In this document: positions 38,360-47,507 of the stretch, one piece after another
How positions within the stretch are numbered: position 1 is the first letter of the stretch
How the letters are laid out: each line of letters starts with the position of its first letter
Source of the DNA: Ignavibacteria bacterium
Lineage (GTDB): Bacteria > Bacteroidota > Ignavibacteria > Kapaibacteriales > Kapaibacteriaceae
DNA length: 64,000 bases
Direction: 5' to 3'
Assembly: GCA_947495975.1 (NCBI GenBank)
Contig: CANMBE010000001.1
Span: 62,001-126,000, forward strand
Notes under the pieces: generated by a model
The model's database searches: none
Told to the model about the DNA's origin: nothing
The model's input: the letters and a program-made list of their open reading frames with translations, nothing else
Position numbers and translations under genes: made by a program

Positions 38360-38680
38360 TTACTCATGCCCTCTCATCTCACGCTTTCGTTTTTCCATCG
38401 ATAGATGGAAGTAAAACACTTCGGCCATGAGAAGAGCAAAACTTGCAATGGAAAAAGTGAGTGCAAAAGCCACCTGGTGCATTCTTGCAACTCCCAACGC
38501 TACATATGCCAACCCAACTACAATCACACCTCGTGCCGCCAAGCTGCCAAACACCATAGCCAGGAATGTGTTGAGATCCTTCGTTGTTGCACTCTTTGCA
38601 AACAGGTAGCCAACCAACGTGTTGACAATGCTGATGCCGAGAGCGCTCAGAATTGCAATCAACGGGCTCTTCACATCCAC
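38360..38680 (-). CDS. Small AtpI-like membrane protein
   Basis: 106 residues with about three membrane helices (LIAILSALGISIVNTLVGYLFA, AARGVIVVGLAYVALGV, FALTFSIASFALLMAEVFYF) and a basic tail KRKREMRGHE. Its place directly ahead of atpB, with adjoining stop and start, is where many bacteria encode AtpI (UncI), which helps c-ring assembly or ion uptake. The sequence itself gives only weak similarity, so the assignment rests mainly on position and topology. Confidence 0.6.
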   Translation of the reverse strand: MDVKSPLIAILSALGISIVNTLVGYLFAKSATTKDLNTFLAMVFGSLAARGVIVVGLAYVALGVARMHQVAFALTFSIASFALLMAEVFYFHLSMEKRKREMRGHE

Positions 38681-38689
38681 GCTCTAGAT

Positions 38690-38938
38690 CTACCTTTCTT
38701 GCTCAGAATTTGCCAAGTCTCTGTCTCTACGAGACAACCTTTGTACCGTTCGCAGAAACTGCACGAGACCAACGATTGATCCTCCTACAACTCCAACCAA
38801 TAACCCAACAGGAGCCGAGAGCATCACCGAGTCTATCCACCAACCTACGGCTCCACAAACAACAACAGTACCTGCTAGTTGAACACCTAAAACAAGGTAC
38901 GGGGCTGCTTGTTGCATCGCAGATTGTGTTGATCTCAT
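38690..38938 (-). CDS. AtpZ/AtpI-family F0F1 accessory protein
   Basis: Start at ATG 38938 (MRSTQSAMQQAAPYLVLG); a TTG five codons upstream is in frame. About 82 residues with two membrane helices. The motif YLVLGVQLAGTVVVCGAVGWWIDSVM ... GLLVGVVGGSIVGLVQFLRTVQRL fits the AtpZ/AtpI family (Gly-rich helices, a G-x-x-x-D between them). It probably aids ATP synthase assembly or Mg2+ supply. Nine bases ahead of the next small atp-associated gene; starts the ATP synthase cluster, 31 bp after the CBM9-like gene. Confidence 0.75.
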   Translation of the reverse strand: MRSTQSAMQQAAPYLVLGVQLAGTVVVCGAVGWWIDSVMLSAPVGLLVGVVGGSIVGLVQFLRTVQRLSRRDRDLANSEQER

Positions 38939-38969
38939 TTGAAATGCAGGCAAAATTAGGTCGGAGGGG

Positions 38970-40328
38970 TTAAAAACCCAATTCTCTTAATGCATTTAAC
39001 ACTGCATCGGTGTAGATGTTGGCTGTATCGCCATACCATTTACCTTCGGGCACAAATCGAATTGCGCCATACGTAGAAGGATTTAGAGGCTGAATAGGGC
39101 TGGTTGCCACAATTGTGGTCTCATCCCCTCGGAATTCGTTATCCACATCGTATAAAGCAATGGTACAACCCAGTTCTGTGAGCGAATGTTCGTCTACGAG
39201 TGCCTTCTCATATCCAAGGAGAACAAAGGGCACACGCACTTTTACAACGTAGCCGTCAGAACGTGGAGCAGTTACCACTCTTACCAACTGAACTGCCTCT
39301 TCTTGCGCGGGGTCTAGCTCATCAGTTGTTTTGACCTTTATTGATGGCCTACGGTCAACAAAATCACCAATACGCACAGAGAGGGCAAAAAGGCCAGAGT
39401 CGCTGCTCGATCGTACGACGAGTTTTGAACGGTCTATCTTTGATATGCAACGTGAGCCCCCTACCTCTTCTGCCGGCGTAACGTCTAACCAAATGTCTAA
39501 GCGGTCTGCTATACACGTGTCACACCAACCGGTGATAATGCTCGAATCTCGCACGGCAATTCGGAAATAGAGAAAGTCTTCGTCATAGACCACACGGGCC
39601 TTAAATGACGCGTCTTCCTCACCCTTCCACCAGAACGCACCACTCACTACATTTTTTACGGCAGTGATGTTTACTTCGGGAACAAATCCCGCAAATATTT
39701 GCCTACCTCTGCCATAACAAGGGATCGTAAGGTATTCAGAGGAAAAAGCACGCTCTCCTTCTGGCGTCAAAAAACGTTCTCGCGTTTCAAGCGTGTGGTA
39801 TGACCGAAAGGTCTCGTGGCCAAATGATTCAATGCGATTACTGACAAACTCATCAACGAGCACCACACTGCCTTCTGCAAACCGATATCCAAGAATGGTC
39901 CAATCTTCAGCCCGACGTTTCTGTGTGATGTAACACGTTACGTCCTTGATCACCACACCGATTTCCAGCGGCAGATCTACATACTGAAGTGGCATTTTTG
40001 AAATGTTGATGAGGAAGCCCTCGTTGTCAACAAACAAGTACACAACACACTCTCTGCGCCGCGTACCCAGCACGTTAACAGATATTGCTAGGTCGTAAAA
40101 ACCATCACCACTAAAATCGCCCACGTCCCAACCCCATATGCGGTATTGAGATCCTTGTGGCATTGCAGTGCGTACGTCTGCGATGAGATCCTCAGCAAAG
40201 TATGGATCTATCTTTCGCTTGAATTCTTCGAAGTTCATTCCCGATTGTGCCAACATGTGAACGGGGCTCACCATAGTGGCCAGGAGCAGTCCGATCAGGG
40301 GAATGAGGACAAGGCGGACAAGAGTCAC
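38970..40328 (-). CDS. Exported protein with CBM9-like C-terminal domain
   Basis: 452 residues, starting with GTG 40328. Signal peptide VRLVLIPLIGLLLATMVSPVHMLAQ. The first half (WGWDVGDFSGDGFYDLAISVN) resembles an FG-GAP/VCBS-like repeat that binds Ca2+ in similar proteins. The second half (EEDASFKARVVYDEDFLYFRIAVRDS ... DRLDIWLDVTP ... YVVKVRVPFVLLGYE) has the pattern of carbohydrate-binding module 9-like domains. No catalytic domain and no sorting tail are visible. It is sandwiched between an adenosine-kinase-like gene (9 bp) and the ATP synthase cluster (31 bp), with no obvious link to either. Confidence 0.6.
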   Translation of the reverse strand: MTLVRLVLIPLIGLLLATMVSPVHMLAQSGMNFEEFKRKIDPYFAEDLIADVRTAMPQGSQYRIWGWDVGDFSGDGFYDLAISVNVLGTRRRECVVYLFVDNEGFLINISKMPLQYVDLPLEIGVVIKDVTCYITQKRRAEDWTILGYRFAEGSVVLVDEFVSNRIESFGHETFRSYHTLETRERFLTPEGERAFSSEYLTIPCYGRGRQIFAGFVPEVNITAVKNVVSGAFWWKGEEDASFKARVVYDEDFLYFRIAVRDSSIITGWCDTCIADRLDIWLDVTPAEEVGGSRCISKIDRSKLVVRSSSDSGLFALSVRIGDFVDRRPSIKVKTTDELDPAQEEAVQLVRVVTAPRSDGYVVKVRVPFVLLGYEKALVDEHSLTELGCTIALYDVDNEFRGDETTIVATSPIQPLNPSTYGAIRFVPEGKWYGDTANIYTDAVLNALRELGF

Positions 40329-40337
40329 AATGATTGC

Positions 40338-41336
40338 TTAAAGAGTTAACGCTGTGTTCAAGACCGTGTTTCGAATCTCGATGTGGTCCGTTGTAAGCCG
40401 CGCACCGTATTGTGCAACAACTTGTGCTGACGCGTATGATGCCAACCGTGCAGAATGCTCTGGGTGATGTCTGTGCAGCACTCCATACAGAAAAGCACCC
40501 GCAAACATATCACCAGCACCGGTTGTATCAATTGTCTGTACCGCAAAGGCCGGAACGTTAACGTCAATACCGTTCCACCGGATGCGGGCACCCTTTGGTC
40601 CGGCAGTCAACACCACGTTTGTAAACCTATCTACTAAATGTCTGTACGCCTCATCTGCCGTTTCAGCCTGTGCTAGCATCGTACCTTCATTTTCGTTGCA
40701 AAACACAAGGTCAGATTGTTTTAAGACATTACGTAGACGATCACCAAAGACATCAATGATGAATCCATCAGAGCAGCTTACGGCAACGTGTGTTCCATGC
40801 TTACGCGCATAGAACAATGCGTGATCCACAGCTTCTGCTCCGTTGTCATCTGTAAGCTTGTATCCCTCGATGTATAGCCACTCACTTGCCTTGATGAGTT
40901 CTTCGCTGATACTACTACGAGAAAACTCAGTGTTTACAGCAAGAGTAGTGTTTAACGTGCGTTCGCCGTCTGGTGTAATGAGCACAAGGCAAGATCCAGT
41001 TGTAGCCCCCTTCACCTGTTCGGCAGCAAGGACAATTCCGAGATCCTTAAACTCCGAGGCATAGAAGTCGCCAAAGTGATCGGCACCAAGGAGAGAGCAA
41101 TACGCAGCGCTTCCTCCAAATTGCGCAAACGCAATGATGGAGTTTGCCGCCGAACCACCCGAGGACCGGTGCGCTTTGCGCTGGCCAAGTGCGGCAATCA
41201 TTTCACTCTGACGTACGGAATCTGTTAGTGCCATTGAACCCTTGGTAACACCAAAGTTGTCTAGTTCAATGTCGGTAATGCTGTACTCGAGGTCTACAAG
41301 GGCGTTTCCGACCCCAGTAAGGAGGATGTTTTTCAC
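40338..41336 (-). CDS. PfkB-family adenosine kinase-like sugar kinase
   Basis: 332 residues, starting with GTG 41336. PfkB features: N-terminal VGNALVDLEYSI, substrate-binding SSGGSAANSIIAFAQFGG, and the C-terminal anion hole TIDTTGAGDMFAGAFLYG with the catalytic Asp. It most resembles bacterial adenosine kinase-like members (GNALVD..., TNTEF-like VNTEFSRSSIS), which phosphorylate adenosine or another nucleoside/sugar with ATP. Substrate not certain. First gene of the minus-strand run leading into the ATP synthase genes. Confidence 0.85.
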   Translation of the reverse strand: MKNILLTGVGNALVDLEYSITDIELDNFGVTKGSMALTDSVRQSEMIAALGQRKAHRSSGGSAANSIIAFAQFGGSAAYCSLLGADHFGDFYASEFKDLGIVLAAEQVKGATTGSCLVLITPDGERTLNTTLAVNTEFSRSSISEELIKASEWLYIEGYKLTDDNGAEAVDHALFYARKHGTHVAVSCSDGFIIDVFGDRLRNVLKQSDLVFCNENEGTMLAQAETADEAYRHLVDRFTNVVLTAGPKGARIRWNGIDVNVPAFAVQTIDTTGAGDMFAGAFLYGVLHRHHPEHSARLASYASAQVVAQYGARLTTDHIEIRNTVLNTALTL

Positions 41337-41413
41337 ATCACAAATATATCACTGGGAGAATCAAAACTGTTTTGCATAGTTATGTTCCTACGAACAACAA
41401 TCAGGAACTCACG

Positions 41414-43045
41414 ATGTTTGGCTACGTTCGGCGCACCCTCTTCTCGGTTTGCTCTATTGCACCCTTTCTCCTCTTTCCTGTTCGGCCAATAATGCCAACT
41501 GACTCTTCGGTTCAGGTGTATGCAGGAGTTTCGCAAGATGACCCTTCAATCCGGCTGACAATGGCCACAGTACGAGAAGCAACTGTATGGGTGCTTCATG
41601 ATGGGAAGGGGCGAACGGAAGTGTCATGGACAAATGATCAGGGACTCATTGTCCACGCGCCGCAAGGCGGTCCATATGCATTGCCACGGCCTGAATCCTT
41701 ATGCAGCCAAACGCAATCGGGAGAAAGCCTGGCCAAGCCAGTGGACAAGAGCCAGGCAGACAACGGCGATGCCATTAGCGTTCGTATTGCCATGGAGGCA
41801 GACTACGAGTATTACAAGAGCGCTGGGCAGATGAATGCAGACCGCGCACTGGCGTACACCGCAACAATGATGTCTGTTGTTAGAGATCTCTTTGAAAAAG
41901 AGGCAAACATGAGTTTACAGGTCAGTTGGTTCAAGGTGTGGACAGATGAGTCAAACGACCCATACAAGGTTAAGGGTAATGCCTACGCTCTTCCAGACCT
42001 TGTGCGTGCGTATTGGAGCGCAAACTACAAGAGCGTAGACCGAGATCTCGTACACGTGATGACGTCAGTGTCCTATGGTGGAGGGGGCTTCGGATACTAC
42101 GAGGCTCTATGCAACAAAGAATACGGCTTCTCCGTGAGCTCTCCTACAGGTCTTCAAAGCCTTCCAACCTTTGGATTTACGTATGACGCATACATCGTTG
42201 CGCACGAGCTTGGACATAATTTTAACGCTCCGCACTCGCACGATTGTTTTTGGAGCCCTGCACTTGATACGTGCTACACAAAGGACGATGCGGCTTTGAG
42301 CCTTGGTGACGCCTGTTACACTCGCCCCATCACCCCCCGACCAAACAAGGGCTCTATCATGAGCTATTGCGCCAACGCGAACTACACTCTTTCCGGCAAT
42401 GACTTTTCGAAGTACAAGGTTGAACTAACGTTTATCCCGAAGGTTGCTGATCACATGCGCGCAGCGGCTATTGATGCTATCTCAAAAGGATGTTTCACAC
42501 AGCCCAAGACGCCCCTTCTCTACCTCAGAACACCAATTGGAGAAGAAACCTTTTCCGGTGGTTCGCCGCTCACAATCACATGGGGCTCCGCTAGGCTAGA
42601 CTCCGTTGATCTCGATTACAGCATCGATGGTACATCATGGAATCGTATTGCGTGGGGCGTTCCTTCGCGCCCAGCTCTCTATGAGTGGGTTGTTCCGAAT
42701 GTATCAACATCAGCACTCATCATTCGGATAGCATCTTCACGAGATACATCACTAAAAGATGGCATGGTTCTTCCACTAACAGTAAAGAAAACTGTTGGCA
42801 TAAGCACAGATAAGCCATTTGCGAAAGGTGTTGTTCTGACGAACACGGATGTTTTTGTCAATAGCAATGAAGCCATAACGCTCGTTGTCTATGACCTTCA
42901 AGGTAGAGCACTTCTTCGGCGAGATGTTTCTCCGCACACAACCTCTTCATGGCGTGAGGGGCTCGCAACACACGGCGCCGTCATCGTCACTGCATCAACA
43001 CGAGGCGGCACACTTTTGAATCGTGGCGTGTTTCTGGGAGAATAG
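41414..43045 (+). CDS. Reprolysin-like secreted zinc metalloprotease with sorting domain
   Basis: Start set at ATG 41414, with AGGAA seven bases upstream and a signal-like N terminus (MFGYVRRTLFSVCSIAPFLLFP); a TTG 14 codons earlier is less likely. 543 residues. The catalytic zinc motif AHELGHNFNAPHSHDC has His 264, Glu 265, His 268 and His 274, and the Met-turn is IMSYC, as in M12B (adamalysin/reprolysin) peptidases. There is no obvious propeptide or disintegrin domain. The C-terminal ~100 residues (SNEAITLVVYDLQGRALLRRDV ... VIVTASTRGGTLLN) form a sorting-type tail. Divergent from the kinase gene, and convergent with ddl. Confidence 0.82.
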   Translation: MFGYVRRTLFSVCSIAPFLLFPVRPIMPTDSSVQVYAGVSQDDPSIRLTMATVREATVWVLHDGKGRTEVSWTNDQGLIVHAPQGGPYALPRPESLCSQTQSGESLAKPVDKSQADNGDAISVRIAMEADYEYYKSAGQMNADRALAYTATMMSVVRDLFEKEANMSLQVSWFKVWTDESNDPYKVKGNAYALPDLVRAYWSANYKSVDRDLVHVMTSVSYGGGGFGYYEALCNKEYGFSVSSPTGLQSLPTFGFTYDAYIVAHELGHNFNAPHSHDCFWSPALDTCYTKDDAALSLGDACYTRPITPRPNKGSIMSYCANANYTLSGNDFSKYKVELTFIPKVADHMRAAAIDAISKGCFTQPKTPLLYLRTPIGEETFSGGSPLTITWGSARLDSVDLDYSIDGTSWNRIAWGVPSRPALYEWVVPNVSTSALIIRIASSRDTSLKDGMVLPLTVKKTVGISTDKPFAKGVVLTNTDVFVNSNEAITLVVYDLQGRALLRRDVSPHTTSSWREGLATHGAVIVTASTRGGTLLNRGVFLGE

Positions 43046-43062
43046 AGCTCTGACCTGTGGCC

Positions 43063-44079
43063 CTAGGTTTTAGAGAGAGCAATGATCTCTTCGCATAAGT
43101 CACCAAATTCAATGCCTGCGGCACGCGCAGCCATGGGCACCAGACTTGTCTCTGTAAAGCCGGGAATGGTATTCACTTCTAAGCAATACGGCATGTTGTC
43201 TTCTGTGAGTCGGAAATCTACCCTGCTGTACGCTCTACAACCAAGAATGTTATGGGCTGCGATAGCGAGATTCTGAACATGGTTCTGGACTTCTTCAGAT
43301 AACTCGGCTGGGCAGAAGTATTCCGTCTTTCCCTGTGTATACTTATTAGCGTAATCATAATACCCGTCCTTTGGAACAATCTCAATAATCGGCAAGGAGG
43401 TATTGCCAAGAACAGCCACTGTTAGCTCTCTGCCTGGGATATATCGCTCAACAAGAATCAACTCCGTGAACTGCCCTGCAAGCCGAATTGCTGCCGACAA
43501 TTCTTCGTCCGTTGCCTGCTGTAGAATGGTCATCCCAACAGTAGACCCTTGATCATTGGGCTTAACAACCATCGGTCCATTGATTTCTTTGCGCACTTCT
43601 GCAAGAAGGTCTGTGTCATCTGCTTGGTCTGGACGAACACTTACCCAAAACGGCGTTGGTATGCCTGCAACCTGGAACAACATTTTAGAAAGCCCCTTAT
43701 CCATCGCTGCTGCGCTGGCTAACATCGTGCTACCCGTATATGGTATTCCGCGTAAATCGAGTAGCGATTGCACGTATCCGTCTTCGCCAAACCGGCCGTG
43801 AAGAAGAATGAAAACAAGATCGATACCATCAAACAATGCTGATGTAAAACACTCCATCATTTTTAGGGGGCTAAAGCCTGCGAGTTCCGTCTCCGTTACT
43901 TCAACGGCCGTTGCAGCACGCAACTCATCGTCTGACACAATCGCATGAACCCCACGCGAAGGATCAAGTGCAATAACCGAATGACCACGCTCGCGCAAGG
44001 CAAACACTGCAGCGCGTCCGCTCAAAAATGAAATGTTACGTTCGGGGCTAATCCCACCCAGGAGTACTGCTATGTTCAT
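43063..44079 (-). CDS. ddl: D-alanine-D-alanine ligase
   Basis: 338 residues. N-terminal IAVLLGGISPERNISFLSG, LHGRFGEDGYVQSLL, IPYTGSTMLASAAAMDKGLSK, ATP-grasp KPNDQGSTVGM and RVDFRLTEDNMPYCLEVNTIPGFTETSLVP are all present. It makes the D-Ala-D-Ala end of peptidoglycan precursor from two D-alanines with ATP. The motif KGLSK and the ligase signature are intact. The start overlaps the stop of the uracil-DNA glycosylase gene by four bases, so the two are coupled. Confidence 0.97.
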   Translation of the reverse strand: MNIAVLLGGISPERNISFLSGRAAVFALRERGHSVIALDPSRGVHAIVSDDELRAATAVEVTETELAGFSPLKMMECFTSALFDGIDLVFILLHGRFGEDGYVQSLLDLRGIPYTGSTMLASAAAMDKGLSKMLFQVAGIPTPFWVSVRPDQADDTDLLAEVRKEINGPMVVKPNDQGSTVGMTILQQATDEELSAAIRLAGQFTELILVERYIPGRELTVAVLGNTSLPIIEIVPKDGYYDYANKYTQGKTEYFCPAELSEEVQNHVQNLAIAAHNILGCRAYSRVDFRLTEDNMPYCLEVNTIPGFTETSLVPMAARAAGIEFGDLCEEIIALSKT

Positions 44080-44789
44080 GATGCGTCGTAAAGTGTTCGA
44101 AGAAGCTTAACGTCTTCCCATGCAAGTTTCTTCCATTCTGGATTGCGAAGCAAAGCTGCCGGGTGATAGGTAACTAATGTTTTAATACCGTGGTAGTCGT
44201 GAATCTTACCTCTAAGATTCGTCATCGATTCTTTGTTCTTCAACAGCGTGTTTGCCGCTGTTAAACCCAATGCCAGAATAAACCGTGGCTTGATAAGTTC
44301 AATTTGCTTCCACAGATATGGTTCACATTGATCCGTCTCTGATACAAGGGGCTTACGGTTGTTTGGTGGACGGCACTTAAGAATGTTGCAGATATACACT
44401 TCATCGCGAGTGAGGTTGATTGCCTCAAGCACCTTTGTTAAGAGCTCGCCCTCTTTGCCCACAAATGGCAATCCTTGTTCATCTTCATCTGCGCCTGGAG
44501 CTTCGCCGATAACCATGATGTGCGCATTGGGATTTCCAGAACCGAAAACAAACTTTGTTCTCGTAAAACCTAGTGCGCAATTCGTACACGTGTGTATCTG
44601 CGTATAGAACGTATCGAGTGATTTCACCTGACGAAAGTCCACGGGAATCGATGATTGAACCATCTCGCGTGCATCTGGTTCTTGCGCTAGCACAATTGGT
44701 CCTTCGTAGTCATCCGCATAGAGAACATTCCCATACATCTCGCCTTGTTGGCGAAGGTAACGTGCGAGTTCGTTTCGTGGGTCAGTCAT
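44076..44789 (-). CDS. Family 4 uracil-DNA glycosylase
   Basis: Start at ATG 44789; a GTG one codon upstream is also possible. About 237 residues. Motif A GEAPGADEDEQGLPFVGKEGELL, motif B-like HPAALLRNPEWK and the four Fe-S cluster cysteines (Cys-x2-Cys in CTNCALGFTRTKFVFG, then CNILKCRPP and EPYLW context) mark a type 4 UDG. It removes uracil from DNA, and its 4Fe-4S cluster is structural. Coupled with ddl by a four-base overlap. Preceded by the clpC terminator, so it should have its own promoter. Confidence 0.93.
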   Translation of the reverse strand: MTDPRNELARYLRQQGEMYGNVLYADDYEGPIVLAQEPDAREMVQSSIPVDFRQVKSLDTFYTQIHTCTNCALGFTRTKFVFGSGNPNAHIMVIGEAPGADEDEQGLPFVGKEGELLTKVLEAINLTRDEVYICNILKCRPPNNRKPLVSETDQCEPYLWKQIELIKPRFILALGLTAANTLLKNKESMTNLRGKIHDYHGIKTLVTYHPAALLRNPEWKKLAWEDVKLLRTLYDAS

Positions 44790-44815
44790 CACTGCGAAGA
44801 TACGTGTACAAGAAA

Positions 44816-44848
44816 CTACAACGGCTCTGTAGTGCAGAGCCGTTGTAG
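44816..44848 (-). terminator. Rho-independent terminator of clpC
   Basis: A perfect 14-bp inverted repeat (44816-44829 with 44835-44848) with a 5-base loop. It lies 26 bp after the minus-strand clpC stop and just ahead of the next gene. On the minus strand it ends in TTTCTTGT, and on the plus strand in AAAAAA, so it terminates clpC and may also block antisense transcripts. Confidence 0.85.
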
Positions 44849-44873
44849 AAAAAACATCTGGAGTTGTTGAACC

Positions 44874-47387
44874 TTACTCTTCGTGCGCTTCGGCTTCCTC
44901 GGGTTCTTCCAATGAGTCTCCAACCTTGGCCTTCCACAACGAGAACACGAGTTGACCGGTCTTCTTATCAAGTTTGCCCTTGATGACAGAGCCGTCAACA
45001 AAGAGCCCCTTCAGGATATCTTCTGCAATTGGATCTTCAACATACCGCTGAATAGCACGGCGGAGTGGCCGCGCGCCATACTTCTCGTCAAAGCCCTTTT
45101 CAGCAATAAACTCCTTTGCTGATTTAGCGAGATCAACGGTGATGCCACGCGAATGCAGTCTTTTGAGTAGTCGCTTGAGTTGGAGATCAATGATCTTCAC
45201 CATGTGCTCTCTTTTGAGTGAGCGGAAGATCACATACTCGTCGATTCGATTAAGGAATTCAGGGTTGAAGAGGCGTTTCATTGTCTCTTCAACGGTGGAC
45301 TTCATGTTCTCGTAATCATCAGTTGCTTCGTTCGTTGTAAAGCCGATTCTGCCACCTGCTTTAACATCGCGCATTCCAACGTTTGACGTCATAATGATGA
45401 TCGTGTTTTTGAAATCAACACGCCTCCCAAGTCCATCTGTGAGCTGCCCGTCATCGAACACTTGCAACAGAATGTTGAAGACATCTGGGTGAGCCTTCTC
45501 AATTTCATCAAGAAGTATTATTGAATACGGCTTCCGGCGCACTTTCTCTGTAAGCTGTCCGCCTTCTTCGTAGCCAACATACCCGGGAGGAGCGCCAACC
45601 AGCCGCGACACAGTGAACTTTTCCATGTACTCAGACATATCGATACGAATGAGTGCTTCTTCACTGTCAAACATGTACCTGCTCAGTGCCTTTGCAAGCT
45701 CTGTTTTCCCAACGCCTGTTGGCCCCAGAAACATGAATGAGCCAATTGGACGCATCGGATCTTTGAGTCCGGCACGAGCCCGTCTGATAGCTTTTGCGAG
45801 GTGTTCAACGGCTTCGTCCTGTCCAATGACCTGTGCTCGAAGCTCATCTGCCATTTTGAGAAGCTTTGCAGTTTCTCCCTCGGCAATTCGGTTTACAGGA
45901 ATGCCGGTTATCATCGCGATGACGTCAGCAACATCGTCTTCTGTTACGTCAAAGACAACATCTCCAGCCTTGTTCTCCCAATCTTCTTTTGCGATTTCGA
46001 GTTCAGACTGTTGCTTTTTCTCCAGATCGCGCAAACGTGCGGCTTCTTCAAAATTCTGAGATTTCACCACGCTATTCTTGAGCTGACGTACTTCTTCGAT
46101 CTTCTCTTCGAGGGCAAGCACTTCTTTAGGAACGTGGATATGCGCGAGGTGCACTCGTGCTCCTGCTTCATCAAGCACATCTAGTGCTTTATCCGGCAAG
46201 AATTTATCTGTGATGTACCGATCTGCCATAAGAACACAGGCGCGAACGGCTTCATCCGTATACCGAACGCCGTGGTGTTTCTCATATCGATCCTTCACAT
46301 TTGTAAGGATCTGAATTGTTTCGTCAGCCGTAGGTGGATCTACAAGAATCTTTTGGAATCGTCTATCGAGTGCACCGTCCTTTTCTATGTACTGACGGTA
46401 TTCATCAAGCGTAGTGGCTCCGATACACTGTATATCGCCCCTTGAGAGTGCAGGCTTAAACATATTCGACGCATCAAGGGATCCGCTTGCTCCACCGGCA
46501 CCCACAATCGTGTGGAGTTCATCGATGAAGAGTATAACGTCCTTGGCCTTCTCCAGTTCATTCATCACTGCCTTCATACGCTCTTCGAACTGACCCCGAT
46601 ATTTTGTGCCCGCAACAAGAGCGGCCAAGTCAAGCGTTACAATACGCTTGTCAAAAAGTATCCGAGAAACCTTGCGGTCTATGATTCGCAATGCCAGTCC
46701 CTCAACAATGGCCGTCTTGCCAACGCCTGGTTCACCAATAAGAACTGGATTGTTCTTCTTGCGGCGCGAGAGGATTTGGGCAACACGCTGAATTTCTTTT
46801 TCGCGGCCAATCACAGGATCAAGTTTGCCTTCTACCGCAAGCTTGGTGAGGTCTCGGCCAAAGTTGTCGAGCACTGGCGTCTTTGTCCGCTCTGGTCCGG
46901 CCTTTGTTCTTACAGAACCTTTGTCTGCAAGTTGAGGGCCTGAACTAGGCTTGCCGCTGAGATAGGCATCGAGCTCTTTTCGTACAGCATCGTAGTTCAC
47001 AGAGAACTGTCCCAAAATCTGGGCAGCTATGTTGTCCTCATCACGAAGCAAGGAAAGCAGAAGATGCTCTGTACCTATTACATCAGACTTATAGAGCTTG
47101 GCCTCGAGATACGTGATCTTGAGAACCTTCTCGGCTTGCTTTGTGAGCGGAATATTACCAATGGTGAGCGGCCCGCTCATTGAGCGCACAGTGTCTTCAA
47201 CTGCTCGCTTGAGTTTGCTGAGATCTACACCAAGGTTTCGAAGGATCTTTACGCCTATTCCTTCGCCCTCTCGTATAATACCGAGCAAGAGATGTTCTGT
47301 ACCGATGTAGTCGTGTCCGAGTCTAAGAGCTTCTTCGCGGCTTAAGCGAATGACATCTTGAACGCGGTTTGAGAAGTTGCCTTCCAT
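44874..47387 (-). CDS. clpC: ClpC ATPase/chaperone
   Basis: 837 residues, full ClpC length. Two N-terminal Clp repeats ([41 protein letters not shown] and the second with [17 protein letters not shown]), D1 Walker A GEPGVGKT and [18 protein letters not shown]-like motif [24 protein letters not shown], and D2 Walker [15 protein letters not shown]. The C-terminal acidic tail ([11 protein letters not shown]) is short. ClpC unfolds proteins for degradation by ClpP, which is not seen here. Followed by a strong terminator. Confidence 0.97.
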   Translation of the reverse strand: MEGNFSNRVQDVIRLSREEALRLGHDYIGTEHLLLGIIREGEGIGVKILRNLGVDLSKLKRAVEDTVRSMSGPLTIGNIPLTKQAEKVLKITYLEAKLYKSDVIGTEHLLLSLLRDEDNIAAQILGQFSVNYDAVRKELDAYLSGKPSSGPQLADKGSVRTKAGPERTKTPVLDNFGRDLTKLAVEGKLDPVIGREKEIQRVAQILSRRKKNNPVLIGEPGVGKTAIVEGLALRIIDRKVSRILFDKRIVTLDLAALVAGTKYRGQFEERMKAVMNELEKAKDVILFIDELHTIVGAGGASGSLDASNMFKPALSRGDIQCIGATTLDEYRQYIEKDGALDRRFQKILVDPPTADETIQILTNVKDRYEKHHGVRYTDEAVRACVLMADRYITDKFLPDKALDVLDEAGARVHLAHIHVPKEVLALEEKIEEVRQLKNSVVKSQNFEEAARLRDLEKKQQSELEIAKEDWENKAGDVVFDVTEDDVADVIAMITGIPVNRIAEGETAKLLKMADELRAQVIGQDEAVEHLAKAIRRARAGLKDPMRPIGSFMFLGPTGVGKTELAKALSRYMFDSEEALIRIDMSEYMEKFTVSRLVGAPPGYVGYEEGGQLTEKVRRKPYSIILLDEIEKAHPDVFNILLQVFDDGQLTDGLGRRVDFKNTIIIMTSNVGMRDVKAGGRIGFTTNEATDDYENMKSTVEETMKRLFNPEFLNRIDEYVIFRSLKREHMVKIIDLQLKRLLKRLHSRGITVDLAKSAKEFIAEKGFDEKYGARPLRRAIQRYVEDPIAEDILKGLFVDGSVIKGKLDKKTGQLVFSLWKAKVGDSLEEPEEAEAHEE

Positions 47388-47427
47388 GGCGGATATCCTT
47401 GGAACGTGATCAGTTCCCTATAAAGAC

Positions 47428-47443
47428 GAACACCGCGGTGTTC
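47428..47443 (-). promoter_or_regulatory. Palindrome upstream of clpC, possible operator
   Basis: GAACACCGCGGTGTTC is a perfect 16-bp palindrome centred about 49 bp ahead of the clpC start. A second, imperfect inverted repeat GGAAC-N7-GTTCC lies at 47401-47417, between it and the start. clpC is often controlled by stress repressors, so an operator is plausible. It does not match the CtsR direct repeat. On the plus strand a run of T follows, so a terminator is the other reading. Confidence 0.4.
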
Positions 47444-47507
47444 TGTTACTTTTTTTGAAGAAATATACTGCCTCAGGGCATCCAGTCTATGGAGAGGTTA
47501 TACACAC

